From Sphagnum compactum (Eukaryota; Bryophyta; Sphagnopsida; Sphagnales), in the NCBI GenBank assembly GCA_965153455.1, contig OZ234493.1, forward strand, positions 21,814,213-21,878,212: DNA of 64,000 nt, written 5' to 3'. The position numbers and the translations under genes were made by a program. Each line of letters starts with the position of its first letter. Position 1 is the first letter of the stretch. Of the stretch, positions 34,297 through 44,796 are shown in pieces. The notes beneath the pieces are model-generated. The model saw only the letters and a list, made by a program, of their open reading frames with translations, made no database searches and was not told the origin of the DNA.

Positions 34297-34563
34297 TGTC
34301 ATGGCCTAGGATATTTTGGGATACTTTTGGCAATGTCATGTCCTAGGATATTTTGGGATACTTTTGGCAATATCATGGCCTAGGATATTTTGGGATACTT
34401 TTGGCAATATCATGGTCTAGGATATTTTGGGACTAGTATGGCTCAGGGTTATAAAAGGAGATAGTCTGGGGAACAACCCTTTAGCAGATCAACACCAGTT
34501 GATGGGTCAATAAAGCTTGTCTTGTCTTGTAATTCTCCACTTGTTTGTAGTCGGTCCATAACA
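34281..34563 (+). repeat. Polypurine tract and 3' LTR
   Basis: TTGAGGAGAGGATAA just before the LTR is the likely plus-strand primer; the stop codon of pol lies inside it. The LTR is 34297-34563. Confidence 0.9.
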
Positions 34564-35335
34564 CAATGTCTTGAAGCCGAATGAAATCATCTCGTGTCAT
34601 GCTTTGACCCGCATTCACACGTTCCCACCAAATTGCTTTATGCTTGTCATATATTTGTTTGGTCATGTAACCTAAGCTTAGTTGGGCCCATATGTGGTCC
34701 TTCAATGCTTGTGACATGCATGGAGCATAACGAGACATACGAAAAATGGACTCCAGGTCATGCTCACCATGTGTGAATTACCCATCAATTCGTGTATGGG
34801 CCTTATGATAAATTGTGATCTCAGTCACATTAAGTCATGTGTATAGACGTTTGATTGAAAATGACGCTAAGCATCCTCATTTAATAGATCGAGTGTGGGT
34901 TGAATTTTCTCGATAGTCTTCTGGTCCATATCCACATTGATACCTAGACCAAAAAACTTTCAAACATAAATGATTACATCTTTGGTATACGAATTAAAGA
35001 AATTAAAAAGGTTAATGCCATAAATGTTTACCATGTATGCCCGAGGTGGTTTTTGATAGTTGGTTGCTTTACATCTGTTTGGCTTGGAAAGTTTTTGTAA
35101 ACATTCCATTCCACAGGGGTGCTCGTATCCCCTCGTTCACCTTCCAAGAATTCCGAGATGCGAGGATATGGAACATAAGCAAATTGAATGGTCACTTTAT
35201 TTTTCCCTCCATGGCATATCCCAGATGTCCACACCAAGTCTTTGTGTGAGAAAGGGGACTTGGTGGGGTTTTGGACATGAATGGAATGGGACTTTGGAAC
35301 CCTTCCCATGATTGAAGGAAGTAGGACAAATTCTT
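34564..35335 (-). pseudogene. MULE transposase of element 2, N-terminal part
   Basis: Continues the exon cut by the gypsy element (MSRYAPCMSQALKDHIWAQL, about 34738-34680) and the preceding exon (WTSGICHGGKNKVTIQFAYV, about 35230). In-frame TAA at about 34787 replaces the TCA of element 1, while the nearby CGA that became TGA in element 1 is intact here. The start exon is not identified. Confidence 0.85.
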
Positions 35336-37364
35336 GCACCAAGAGAATTTATAATTCTATAAACATTCATCATTGAACAATTACACACAATGCAATACAT
35401 ACATGGCTCCTTTAAAATCAATGTTGTGACTTGGAATTCCCATTACAACACCCATATCATGATATAAAATACCTATTGTTCCAATGTACATAATGTACAA
35501 TACTTGCATTATGAACCCATATACTAAAACAAACTTTGGCAATACCCATGTTGAGCTATTAAACCTCCCATCATTGAAAATGTTCACATATGTAATACCC
35601 GGATTATACCTTAAACCCATAATGTCTGAAAACTCCATGTAGCAATACCCACATAATGATAATTAATGCACACTGTTTGAGAGGTGCAAAATGTAATACC
35701 TGCTTTAAGCCATAAAACCCACACTGGTTGTGGGTAGTCAATGAATTATTCGCATATGGGTATGAAAAAATAAACTACAAAGAGATATTGAATATGAAAT
35801 ATCCGTGTAAAGGTATAAAACTTTTATTTATGGTTGTATACTTAATGAAACTTGACGCTTTCTATATCCAATAACTACGAAATGAAAAGAGGTTGAATTG
35901 TGAAAATATAAACAAAAAAACAAAAGAAGTAACACAAGACAAATGCATACCTTTAGGAATAAAAGATGACAACGTTCCACCAAAGTTTGTAGTCCCAATT
36001 GAAAACGCAACCCTAAAAAATCATAATTCGTACAAAAATGGGTTAGAAAATATTAAACTCTAGCAACTATGGAACATAGATGGAACATTGGAAACAAAGG
36101 AGATTCATAATTATGGTATAGATCTAAACAAGTGAAAAGATCAAAAACCAATACAATGAGGAAAATTTAAAGTATAAACCTTAGGCTCTAAAATATATGA
36201 ACCAAATTCCTATACACTTAATAATAAAGCATAACCCTAAAAATCCAAATGATATTTTGTAAAACCCCATGTAGCAATACCCACATAATGATAATTAATG
36301 CACATTGTTTGAGAGGTGCAAAATGCAATACTTACCTTAAGCCATAAAACATACACTGGTTGTGGGTAGTCAATGCATTATTCGCATATGGGTATGAGAA
36401 AATAAACTACAAAGAGATATTGAATTCGAAATATCCGTGTAAAAGTACAAAACCTTTATTTATGGTTGTATACTTCATGAAACTTGATGCCCTTTCTATA
36501 TCCAATAACTAGGAAATGAAAAGAGGTTGAATTGTGAAAATAGAAAAAAAGAAGAAGAAAGTAACAAGAGATAAATGCATACCTTTAAGAATAAAAGATG
36601 ACAACGTTCCACCAAAGTTAGTAGTCCCAATTGAAAACGCAACCCTAAAAAATCATAATTCGTACAAAAATGGGTTAGAAAATATTAAACTCTAGCAACT
36701 ATGGAACATAGGAAACAAAGGAGATTCATAATTATGGTATAGATCTAAACAAGTGAAAAGATCAAAAACCAATACAATGAGCAAAATTTAGAGTATAAAC
36801 CTTAAAATCTGAAATATGTGAACCAAATTCTTATACACTAAATAATAAAGCATAACCCTAAAAATCCAAATGATATTTTTCCATAAGCCTTATTACAACC
36901 CTAATTATACAAACCCTAACAAAAAAACGTCTTAGTGTATATGCCCTAAACCCAAAAAACTATACAAACTATACAAATTATATAATGCAAAATACGTTAA
37001 TATTTAAATACAATCAAATAAATTTCATACAAAACCAAAAGAGAAGATATGTTTTTTGCCTTTGTGTGATCTTTCCAACTTAATTTTTTCCACTCTTTTT
37101 AAAGAAGATATAGAATGCAATTGTATTACTTCACATATGTATAAACCCTAAAAATTTCCCCCCAAATTTAGCTTACTTTAGATTAATTACTATACATTTG
37201 TGAAAATTTATTAATTAATTTATGTGTTTCAGCCCTAAACCTAAACCATAATCCAATAGTACATACTTATAATAATTACATGAAAAGAGCATTGTAATGT
37301 CCATTCAATAATAAATTAAATAAACAAAATTTAGTAGGGTTGAGGGGGGGGTGGGGGTGGAAAA
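35336..37364. repeat. Upstream region of element 2 transposase with tandem 630-bp blocks
   Basis: Homologous to 10776-12790: motif copies at about 35392, 35500, 35540, 35596 and 35643, then the two blocks starting CATGTAGCAATACCCACATA at about 35635 and 36268. The remainder is AT-rich with no gene. Confidence 0.7.
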
Positions 37365-37907
37365 AGTGAGTAGGTAGTTAATTAGGTATTTGGCTATGTG
37401 AAAAACATAGATAGATAGGTAGTTAGGTAGATAAGCAAGTTAGTACATAAGAAACAAGTTACCTTATCAAGGTGACTAAAATATTTATGTCAATAGGGTG
37501 GTTGTGTATGTAGGGTAGGTAGGTCAATAGGGTAGGTAGTTAGTATAGTGGTTAAGTTAGTAAGGTATGTAATTAATAGGGTAGCTAGGTTAGTAGGGTA
37601 GGTGGTTAGTACAATAGCTAGGTCAATAGGATAACTAGTTATTAGGGTAGCTGTGTCAGTAGGGGATAATAAATAAGGTACCAAGGTTGGTGCAATAGTT
37701 ATGAAGGTAGAAAAGTGAACAGGGTAGCTATGTGTGAGGTCAGGTCAAGGGAAAAACGACCAAGAACCAGAAAACAAAAGTACAATGGTCAGCAGCAAAA
37801 AGAAATGGACTGTCATGAACCCCATCCAGCGCCGAATGAAAAAACGCAAGGCATCCAGTGGACAGAACGGCCAACTAGTGCATTGGTGGCTACTGGTTCA
37901 CTCTGTT
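37365..37907. repeat. TAGG-rich tract and right TIR of element 2
   Basis: Degenerate GGTTAGTAGGGTAGGTGG units to 37730, subterminal unique DNA, TIR at 37871-37907 ending TGGTTCACTCTG(TT). Host DNA resumes at about 37908. Confidence 0.85.
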
Positions 37908-38388
37908 CCAGGGCCTTGTACCTATTCCACAAATAACTACCTGGAAGCAACTCAATGCAATTAAGAATTTGTTTTCTTGTGACTTAAAAAAAAATGCCAC
38001 GCGCGGACTTGTTCCCAGGTTTTACCGATGACTGCTGGTTTTACAAAGGACATTTTCAGGACTCCCCAATTGATAGGACGACCATGGAGTCGACTGCTGG
38101 CTTTACAAAGGACATGTTAGGACACTACAAATCACAGCACAACAATAGATGGCTCACGCTCCTATAAATGGCTCACCCAAAAGATTACACCACAAGTTTT
38201 TCTTGGCAAAGGCTCACTTACCAGGTAGCTTCTATAGGCAGTTATGATGAACGTTGTGGAACGGACAATGAGATAAATGTAAGGTAAAGGTTGGGAAACA
38301 CAACTTTACCAGGCAGCCTCTACAGGTTGCTTACCCTACCAACCTCCCGCAATTTGGCAAACGTTCAATTACCAGGTAGCTTCTATAG
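37908..38388. repeat. Host segmental duplication, copy B, left part
   Basis: CAGGGCCTTG onward matches 845-1250 of copy A, including two of the 61-bp units and one 160-bp unit. It ends with CTTCTATAG (38380-38388), the left target-site duplication of element 3. Confidence 0.8.
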
Positions 38389-38825
38389 GGCTGGAGTGAA
38401 CCAGCAGCCACCAATGCACCAATTGAAGATGAGGCCGTTCAAGCTGTTTTGCGGATAAACCAAAAACCCATCTTCTTCCCCTGCCCATGGATTTTTCAGC
38501 CCCCTTCTCTGCCCCAAAATCTTCCCCTCCTACCTACCTCCCCCCCTCTGGCATAACCCCCCCCCTCCTACCTCCCTCACCTCATTTCTTGTTCATTCCA
38601 TCTTGAGAGCTCAGTAGAGCTCGCAAGCTTCAGCCCCACGGAGTTTCGTGACACAGGGGTTGAAGAAGGCAGGAGCTCAACATTGCACGAATGTGGAGAG
38701 CTCAACGTTGAAAATGTTGAAGGAACGGGGAGAGGAGAAGGAAAGAGGAGCGCTTCAAAAGCAAAAGAAGAAGGTAAGGTCCCTCCCTAGAGTCTATGTC
38801 CCTTTTTTTTTTTTTTTGCTTTCTA

Positions 38826-39840
38826 CTTGAGAAGAAAAAGACGCCATCGTCTTCTTCTTTCAAGTTTTTGTTGCCATTGCCTTCTTGTCTAGTAGTGTTG
38901 CAATGAAGAAGAAGAAGATGACAGCAATGCGCCATCGTCTTTTTCTGTGGAGGTGGTGTTGAAGAAAAGAAGAAGATGACAGTAACTACCGTCGCCTTCT
39001 TCTTCTTATGTGGCAAATTTTGCAAAGAAGAAGAAGATGGCGATGGCAGCTTGCTACCATTACCTTCTTCTCTAGTAGTGTTGCAATGAAGAAGAAGAAG
39101 ACGACGACAACGCGCCATCGTCTTCTTCTGTGGAGGTGGTGTTGAAGAAAAGAAGAAGGCGACGACAGCTGCCGTCACCTTCTTCTTCTTATGTGGCAAG
39201 TTTTGTAGAGATGAAAAAAAATGCGATGGCAACTACTGTTGCCTTCTTCTTTGGCTGTTGTTGTAGAGAAGAAGATGGCGACAGTAGCTACCGTCACCTT
39301 CTTCTTGGGGGGGTGTTGCAGAGAAGAAGGTGACGATAGTAGTTGTTATCGTCGCCTTCTTTTGGGCCAGTGTTGCAAAGAGAAGAAGGCGACGGCAATA
39401 GTTGCTGTTGTCGTAACTATTACCGCCGCCTTTTTCTGGGTGGGTTTTGTAGAGAGAAGAAGGCGATGGCAACAATTATTGTCGTTGCCATTTTCTAGGT
39501 AGGTGTTGCAAAAAAAAGAAGGCGACGGTAATAGCTTCTGCCCTCGCCTTCTTCTGGGCGGGTGTTACAGAGAGAAGAAGGCAATGGCAGCAGCTGCTAC
39601 CGTTGCCTTCTTTTGGGTGGGTGTTGGAGAGAAGAAGACTATGTTGCCTTCTTTTCTATGTTTGAAAAAATGAAGAAGATAATAGCTTCTATCACCCTTT
39701 TTGATGGCTTTGTTGCAAAAAAAAGCGACAACAATTGTCGTCACTTTTTTGGTGGTTTTGCTGCGAGGAAGGTGATAGCAACAATGTCGTTGCCTTCTTC
39801 TATGGTGGTGGTGTTGTGAAGAAGGCGATGGCAGTAAGTG
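38826..39840. repeat. Hairpin array of element 3
   Basis: Units such as GAAGAAGGCGACGACAGCTG / CTGCCGTCACCTTCTTCTTC alternate with GGTGTTGCAGAGA or ATGTGGCAAGTTTTG spacers. Same family as the array in element 1 but with different spacers. Confidence 0.85.
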
Positions 39841-39937
39841 GACGCTTTTTTTTTTTTTTCTTTGGTATTTTTGGTTTAGTTCATTAGAATTGACAATTAA
39901 CAATGAAATGGTGATTTTTTTAATGTTGAAGGTTGTA

Positions 39938-40216
39938 ATGGCTAAAGGAAGGAGATTGAAGAAAGGTGGTGGTGATTTGAAAGCTCACAAGAAAAATGTT
40001 GTTTCATTAGAACAGATAATTAGGAAGCAAAATGTTCATCCATTACAAACGGGACTTGGGGAGCAAAATGTTGCTCCATCAGAATTGAGACCTGGGGAGC
40101 AAAATGTTGCTTCATTAGAATTGAGAATTGATAAATCAAGCAATGTATGTGGGTTAGAGTCCATAATGGTGATAGTTTGCAATTCAAATGGTGAGATCAC
40201 TTTCAATATAGATTGA
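39938..40216 (+). CDS. ORF A of element 3 (MAKGRR basic start)
   Basis: About 92 residues from ATG 39938, no internal stop. MAKGRRLKKGG matches element 1; the following repeat here is GEQNVAPSELRP-like, three copies, instead of the AILLPN repeat, so the repeat tract has evolved independently while the basic start was kept. It follows the hairpin array directly. Function unknown; it may be an upstream exon of ORF B. Confidence 0.55.
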   Translation: MAKGRRLKKGGGDLKAHKKNVVSLEQIIRKQNVHPLQTGLGEQNVAPSELRPGEQNVASLELRIDKSSNVCGLESIMVIVCNSNGEITFNID

Positions 40217-40547
40217 AAATTTTGATCGAAAAAATGATGGGTTAGATTGTTTTAGAATTTACGTACATTAGATTAAATGCAGATGAAAGAAATTGTACAA
40301 GTTTTTTTAAGTTTAATTATATCCGCACCTTCCATCAAATGATGGAAGGTGTGGGATTTGTTTTATCAAAAAACATTTATTGCAATACTTGAAAATAATT
40401 AAAGTTTACAGGAGTTGTATTTAATTGTGTGATTTTATGTTTTGCAATACTTGCATTCTATTTTTTGAACTCTTTATGTATAAGGTTTTAAGGTTAAGAT
40501 TTTTTTATCACAAAGTAATGACTTTTTTATTATATTTTTTGGTTTAG

Positions 40548-41467
40548 GTTCAGAACTTGAAACCGACTAGGCCTCTTAGCCGCTGGCACCTCCTTGTCCA
40601 CCTAATATGGCTCGAAAGGACAAAGAATGGACGAAGGTTGGGTCGAAATGGAAGTTTAAAGTTGGCACTTGCATTGTTGCGTATTGTGCCAAATGGTTGT
40701 TGACCAAACATTTGAAAGAGGTGCATGGCTTAGTGGCAGAAAAGGCTAAACCTAAGAGGCCTTCAACTTCTGAAAGAGGTCTTCGACATCAAGACCATGT
40801 TAAAATGAATGCCCACATCTTGGGATATGCCATGGCCATGCAAAGGCGGAATGATCAAAAGGTTGCTAGTCACACTCGTGCCAAAGCATAGTGCGAATGG
40901 GATAAGCTGGTAATTGTTGCAGAACAATGTCCACCATTCCCAAAACCAGCTTTGGTCAAATTAGCTTCAGAGTAACTATTGCAAGTGTTGGGTCTTAATG
41001 CCTTGGGCATGCGAAGCGTGCCTCGAGATGCATCACAGATGGAAAAGGATGAAGATTTACAATAGATGATTCGATCCACCCATTGTGTATATGCACGACA
41101 ATTGAAGATGGCATGGGATGTCAAAAATTGGGATCGAGAATCCAATAAAACAAATTGGACAAAATAGTTAACAGATGTATTGGATTTCCATGAATGTAGA
41201 ATGATTCATGGAAGGTAAGAAAGAATAAGAATCAATGTTTATTGTTTTTTTATAATTTTGTTTCATCCAAGGTGCATTAGGGTTTAATTTGGTGGTTTTG
41301 GGTGTTTATAGGGTTCAAGAGACAATAAAAGAAGAGTTTGTTATAAATGTAGTTCAGGTGGAGATGCAACGCCGCCATCTATACACTGTTCGTCATGTAG
41401 CAAAGCTGCAAATGCAACAGTTGCTTACCGAACTAAACATGGGATTGTACATATTGATATGGTTTAG
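40548..41467 (+). pseudogene. MULE accessory gene, C2H2-finger protein (element 3)
   Basis: Exons 40548-41214 and 41312-41467, with the same splice sites as in elements 1 and 2. It encodes ARKDKEWTKVGSKWKFKVG, where the first finger Cys has become Phe (TTT for TGC), so the finger is broken, while the rest of the finger (C...H...H) is kept. Stops: TAG after RAKA (40889), TAA after LASE, TAG near 41064, TAG near 41165. The second exon is otherwise open (VQETIKEEFVINVVQVEMQR). Confidence 0.7.
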
Positions 41468-42660
41468 GGTTTCCATTTTATATAGTTAGCTAGGTTTTTT
41501 CAACCCTTTCTACCCAATTTTTGAACTTTGGTCCTTTGAGAGAGAACCTTTTTTTTATTGGGTTCTTTAACATTTTTTGATCCACCATATTTGTACATCT
41601 TTTATCAATATAATATTTTCTTCTAGTCACACTTGTTTGATGGGTATATGATTAATCATATTTTTTTTCTTTTTCATATTCTTTTAGTACTTTAAATGTA
41701 AGAATCAAAACTTAAATAGGCCCATTTGAATAGGTAACATTAATTTGTCTAGGGTTTACAAAGATCAAAATGAACATAATGCAATACCTACATCCTTTCT
41801 ATTATAATTTCCATAAGGCCATTTCAAATATGCAATAGCCGCATATAGGTCTCGTAATAGTTGCTGGATTTTTACATCCATTGCAATACCCACATAAAGG
41901 TTTTGTAATAGTTGCTGGTTTTTTTTTTACATCCATTGCAATACCCGCATGTAGGTCCATAAATAATTTTTGATTTTTAACATCTTTTGTAATATTTGCA
42001 TATAAGTTTCCATTGTAATATTTATGGGACTCATATGACATAATAATCTAATCGAAGTATCAACAAATAATGTCATAATTAAGGAGTTACTAGAATTTTT
42101 TTCAAATAATGTAAATGATTGATTATCATATTTGAACAATCATTTATTTCGTAATATTAATTAACTAATTATTTGGTTGAACCTTAATTATTCAAATAAT
42201 TAAAATTTAGATTGAAAAATTAAATTAATAATTTGATATTTAATTTATTATTTTAATTACATTTTTATGTTGATAAGTTATTCAAATCATTATTTTTGAT
42301 AATTATTCATGATAATTAATTGTCATAAAATTAATTTAGGTGTATAAAGAGACATATTTTGGGTACCCAAACCACTTATTTTAAAGTGACCTTACATGTG
42401 GGTATTGCATTTAAGGTTGATTATTCACCTAAGGTTGTCCAAATCACCTATGGATTATTTCAAAATGAGCTCGCATGCAAGTATTGCATATAAGCTTTGG
42501 TTTTCATTGAAAGCCACCCAAACTACATACTGGTTATTTCGAAATGACCCTACATGTGGGTATTGCATTTAAAGTTGGGTTTACACCTTAGGTTACCTAA
42601 ATCACCTAAAGGTTATATTGAACGAACTTGAATATGGGTATTGCATTTAAGGAAACAATT
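41468..42660. repeat. Motif-bearing repeats of element 3
   Basis: Accessory gene 3' flank to 41780, three minisatellite units (41830-42010), AT-rich DNA, then GGTATTGCATTTAAGG-type units at about 42400, 42480, 42560 and 42640. Confidence 0.65.
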
Positions 42661-43960
42661 ATTTATTACCATTTGGTACTATTTCCAAGTTAAGTTCTTT
42701 CACTTTCTTTAAAATAAAATAAAATGACATTTCATTGTTTTAATATGTTTAAGCCCTAAAAATTCCACCCAAAATGCACCCTAGATTTATTTTAACTATT
42801 TTAAACTTGGAAAAATAATGTTAATTGATTTATATGTCCTAAACTCTAAACCTAAACCATAATTCTAACATTAAATAGTATATTTCACATTAAACCCTAA
42901 CCCCCTATATCATCAATGTGTTCATTTTTATATATGTTAAATCATATTATAAGGTGAATAAATAATTTTGAAAACATGAATTTCATGATGTATTGGCGGG
43001 GAATCAAATATTTAAAAAATAGGATTATGTTTCATAGTTAATGAATTATCACAATATGATATGGGTATTACAATAAATAAAAGTGGGTTAAGAAATATTG
43101 AACTTTAACAACTATGGAACATATGGAAACAATGGAGATTCATAATTATGTTACATATTTAAACAAATGATAAAATGAAAAACCAATACAATGAACAAAG
43201 TCTAGAATATAAACCTTAAGCCTTGATATATATGAACCAAATTCCTAAACATTAAATTATAAAACATAACCCTAAATATCCAAATGATATTTTTCCATAA
43301 GCCCTGTTACAACCCTAACTATATGAACCCTAACAAAAAAAAATCCTAGTGATGTACACCCTAAACCCAAAAAATTATACAAAGTATATACATTATATAA
43401 TGCAAAACAAATAAATTTAAAAAAACATAGGAAAAATTTTAGAAACCAATTTTTAAATTTTTTAAACTACAAAGATTTACTCACCGGAAAAAAACCTTAA
43501 TCTTAAAAAATAATCAAATAAATTTTGTAAAAAACCAAAAGAAAAGACATGTTTCTTACCTTTGTGTGATTTCTCCAAATTATTTTTTTCCACTTTCTTT
43601 GAAAAAGATATAGAATGAAATTGTATTACTTCACATATAAACCTTAAAATTCCCCCCCCCAAATTTAGCCTAGTTTAAGTTAATTACTATAGATTTGTGA
43701 AAAACTTGTTAACTAATTTATGTGTCCCAACCTTAAACCTAAACCATAATCCAATAGTACATATTTATAATAATTACATGAAAAGATGTATTATAATGTC
43801 CATTCCATAAATAAATTCAGTAAATAAAATTTAATAAAATATGCATTAACTAAACTAAAATGGCTACAATTATGACATTATTTCCATTATAAATTATTTG
43901 TAATAACTACATATGGGGACCTATGTTCATCATCCATGAATTAGGGCAAACCTTAATAAA
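42661..43960. other. AT-rich non-coding DNA of element 3
   Basis: Matches parts of 12200-12650 and 13790-14310. No transposase remnant is visible. No gene recognised. Confidence 0.5.
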
Positions 43961-44796
43961 TTGATAGGTAGGATTGGAGGGCTAGGGGTGGGAAAAGTGA
44001 GTAGGTAATTAGTTAGGTATTTAGCTATGTAAAAAACATAGATAGGTAGTTGAACATAATGGTAGGTGAACATAATGATAGGTAAGAAGGTGGGTGCATA
44101 GGTAGGTAAGTAGGTAGATAGGTCGGTAGTTGGGTTAGTAGGCAAGTTAATAAGTAAAAAGAAAGTTAAAGGAGCAAAGTAAATAGGTCGTTAGAGTAGG
44201 TAAACATGAAAGTACGCATGTTAATAGGTAGGAAGAAAGTTACACTAACAAGATAACTAGGTAGGTAAGCAAGTTAGTATGTAGAAAACAAATTACCTTA
44301 TCAAGATGATAGGTTTGTAAAGTATTTATGTCAATAGGGTGATTGTGTATATAAGGTTGGTAAATAGTAATGTAATTAGGTTAGTAAGGTAGGTAGTTAG
44401 TACAATGGTTAGGTCAATAACGAAGTCAAGTTAATAAGGTATGTAGTTAACAGGGTAACTAGGTTAGTAGGGTAGGTAGTTAGTATAGTAGTTAAGTCAG
44501 CAGGATAACTAGTTATTAAAGTAGCTATGTCAGTAAGGGAGAATTAGTAAGGTACCAAGGTTGGTACAGTAGTTATGAGGGTAAGAAGGTGAGTAGAGTA
44601 ACTATGTGTGAGGTCAGGTCCGGGGAAAAAACAGCCAAGAACAAACCCCAAAAAAAAAGTACAGTGATCAGCAGTGAAAAAAAATGGACTGTGATGAACC
44701 CCATCTGACGTCAAATGAAAATACGCAGCCCATCCAGTGGACAGAACGGCCAACTGGTGCATTGGTGGCTGCTGGCTGACTCTGGCCCTTCTGTAG
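43961..44796. repeat. TAGG-rich tract, right TIR and TSD of element 3
   Basis: Irregular GGTAGGTAAGTAGGTAGATA units to 44600, subterminal DNA with a GTCAGGTCCGGGGAAAAAAC stretch shared with elements 1 and 2, TIR 44751-44787, duplication 44788-44796. Confidence 0.85.

Larger units (their letters stand above)
28489..34563 (+). mobile_element. Ty3/gypsy chromovirus (6,075 bp) with identical-length LTRs
   Basis: LTRs of 267 bp at 28489-28755 and 34297-34563 start TGTCATGG, end CATAACA, and differ at one position I can find (CTAGGCTATT versus CTAGGATATT), so insertion is recent. Order: LTR, primer-binding site, repetitive leader, gag, protease, reverse transcriptase, RNase H, integrase, chromodomain, purine tract, LTR. 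The coding part is visibly more GC-rich than the MULE around it. Several in-frame stops make it unlikely to be autonomous. Confidence 0.96.
28484..34568. repeat. 5-bp target-site duplication CAATG of the gypsy insertion
   Basis: CAATG at 28484-28488 and again at 34564-34568. Element 1 shows the uninterrupted sequence, ATGCAATGTCTTGAAGCC, at about 10001-10018, so the exact insertion point is known. Confidence 0.95.
16699..37907. mobile_element. Chimeric MULE element 2 (diverged left half, alpha right half, nested gypsy)
   Basis: The left end GGCCGGAGTG at 16699 is a diverged form of the alpha TIR (CACCAGTT is conserved about 37 bp in); the right end, 37871-37907, is an alpha TIR. The flanks do not form a matching duplication: AACCTGCAG on the left, CCAGGGCCTT on the right. 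The two flanks correspond to two different places in the duplicated host segment. Left part 16699-20670 is the diverged subfamily; 21108-37907 matches element 1 from the end of ORF A to the right TIR. I read it as the recombination junction of two elements. Without the gypsy insert it is about 15.1 kb. Confidence 0.75.
38389..44787. mobile_element. MULE element 3 (6,399 bp), carries the accessory gene but no transposase
   Basis: TIRs at 38389-38425 and 44751-44787. Target-site duplication CTTCTATAG (38380-38388) and CTTCTGTAG (44788-44796), 8 of 9 identical. It holds a hairpin array, ORF A, ORF B, minisatellite, motif repeats, AT-rich DNA and the TAGG tract in the alpha order. The whole transposase block (8056-10775 in element 1) is absent. 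It inserted into one unit of the 160-bp tandem repeat. Confidence 0.9.

Noticed and set aside
16699-37907. Element 2 as one simple MULE insertion
   Set aside because: The flanks do not form a target-site duplication, the two halves belong to different subfamilies, and the flanks map to different host positions.
42661-43960. Transposase remnant in element 3
   Set aside because: Searched by eye for MDATFGTND, VDDA and SWIM words on the minus strand between 41470 and 44700; none found.
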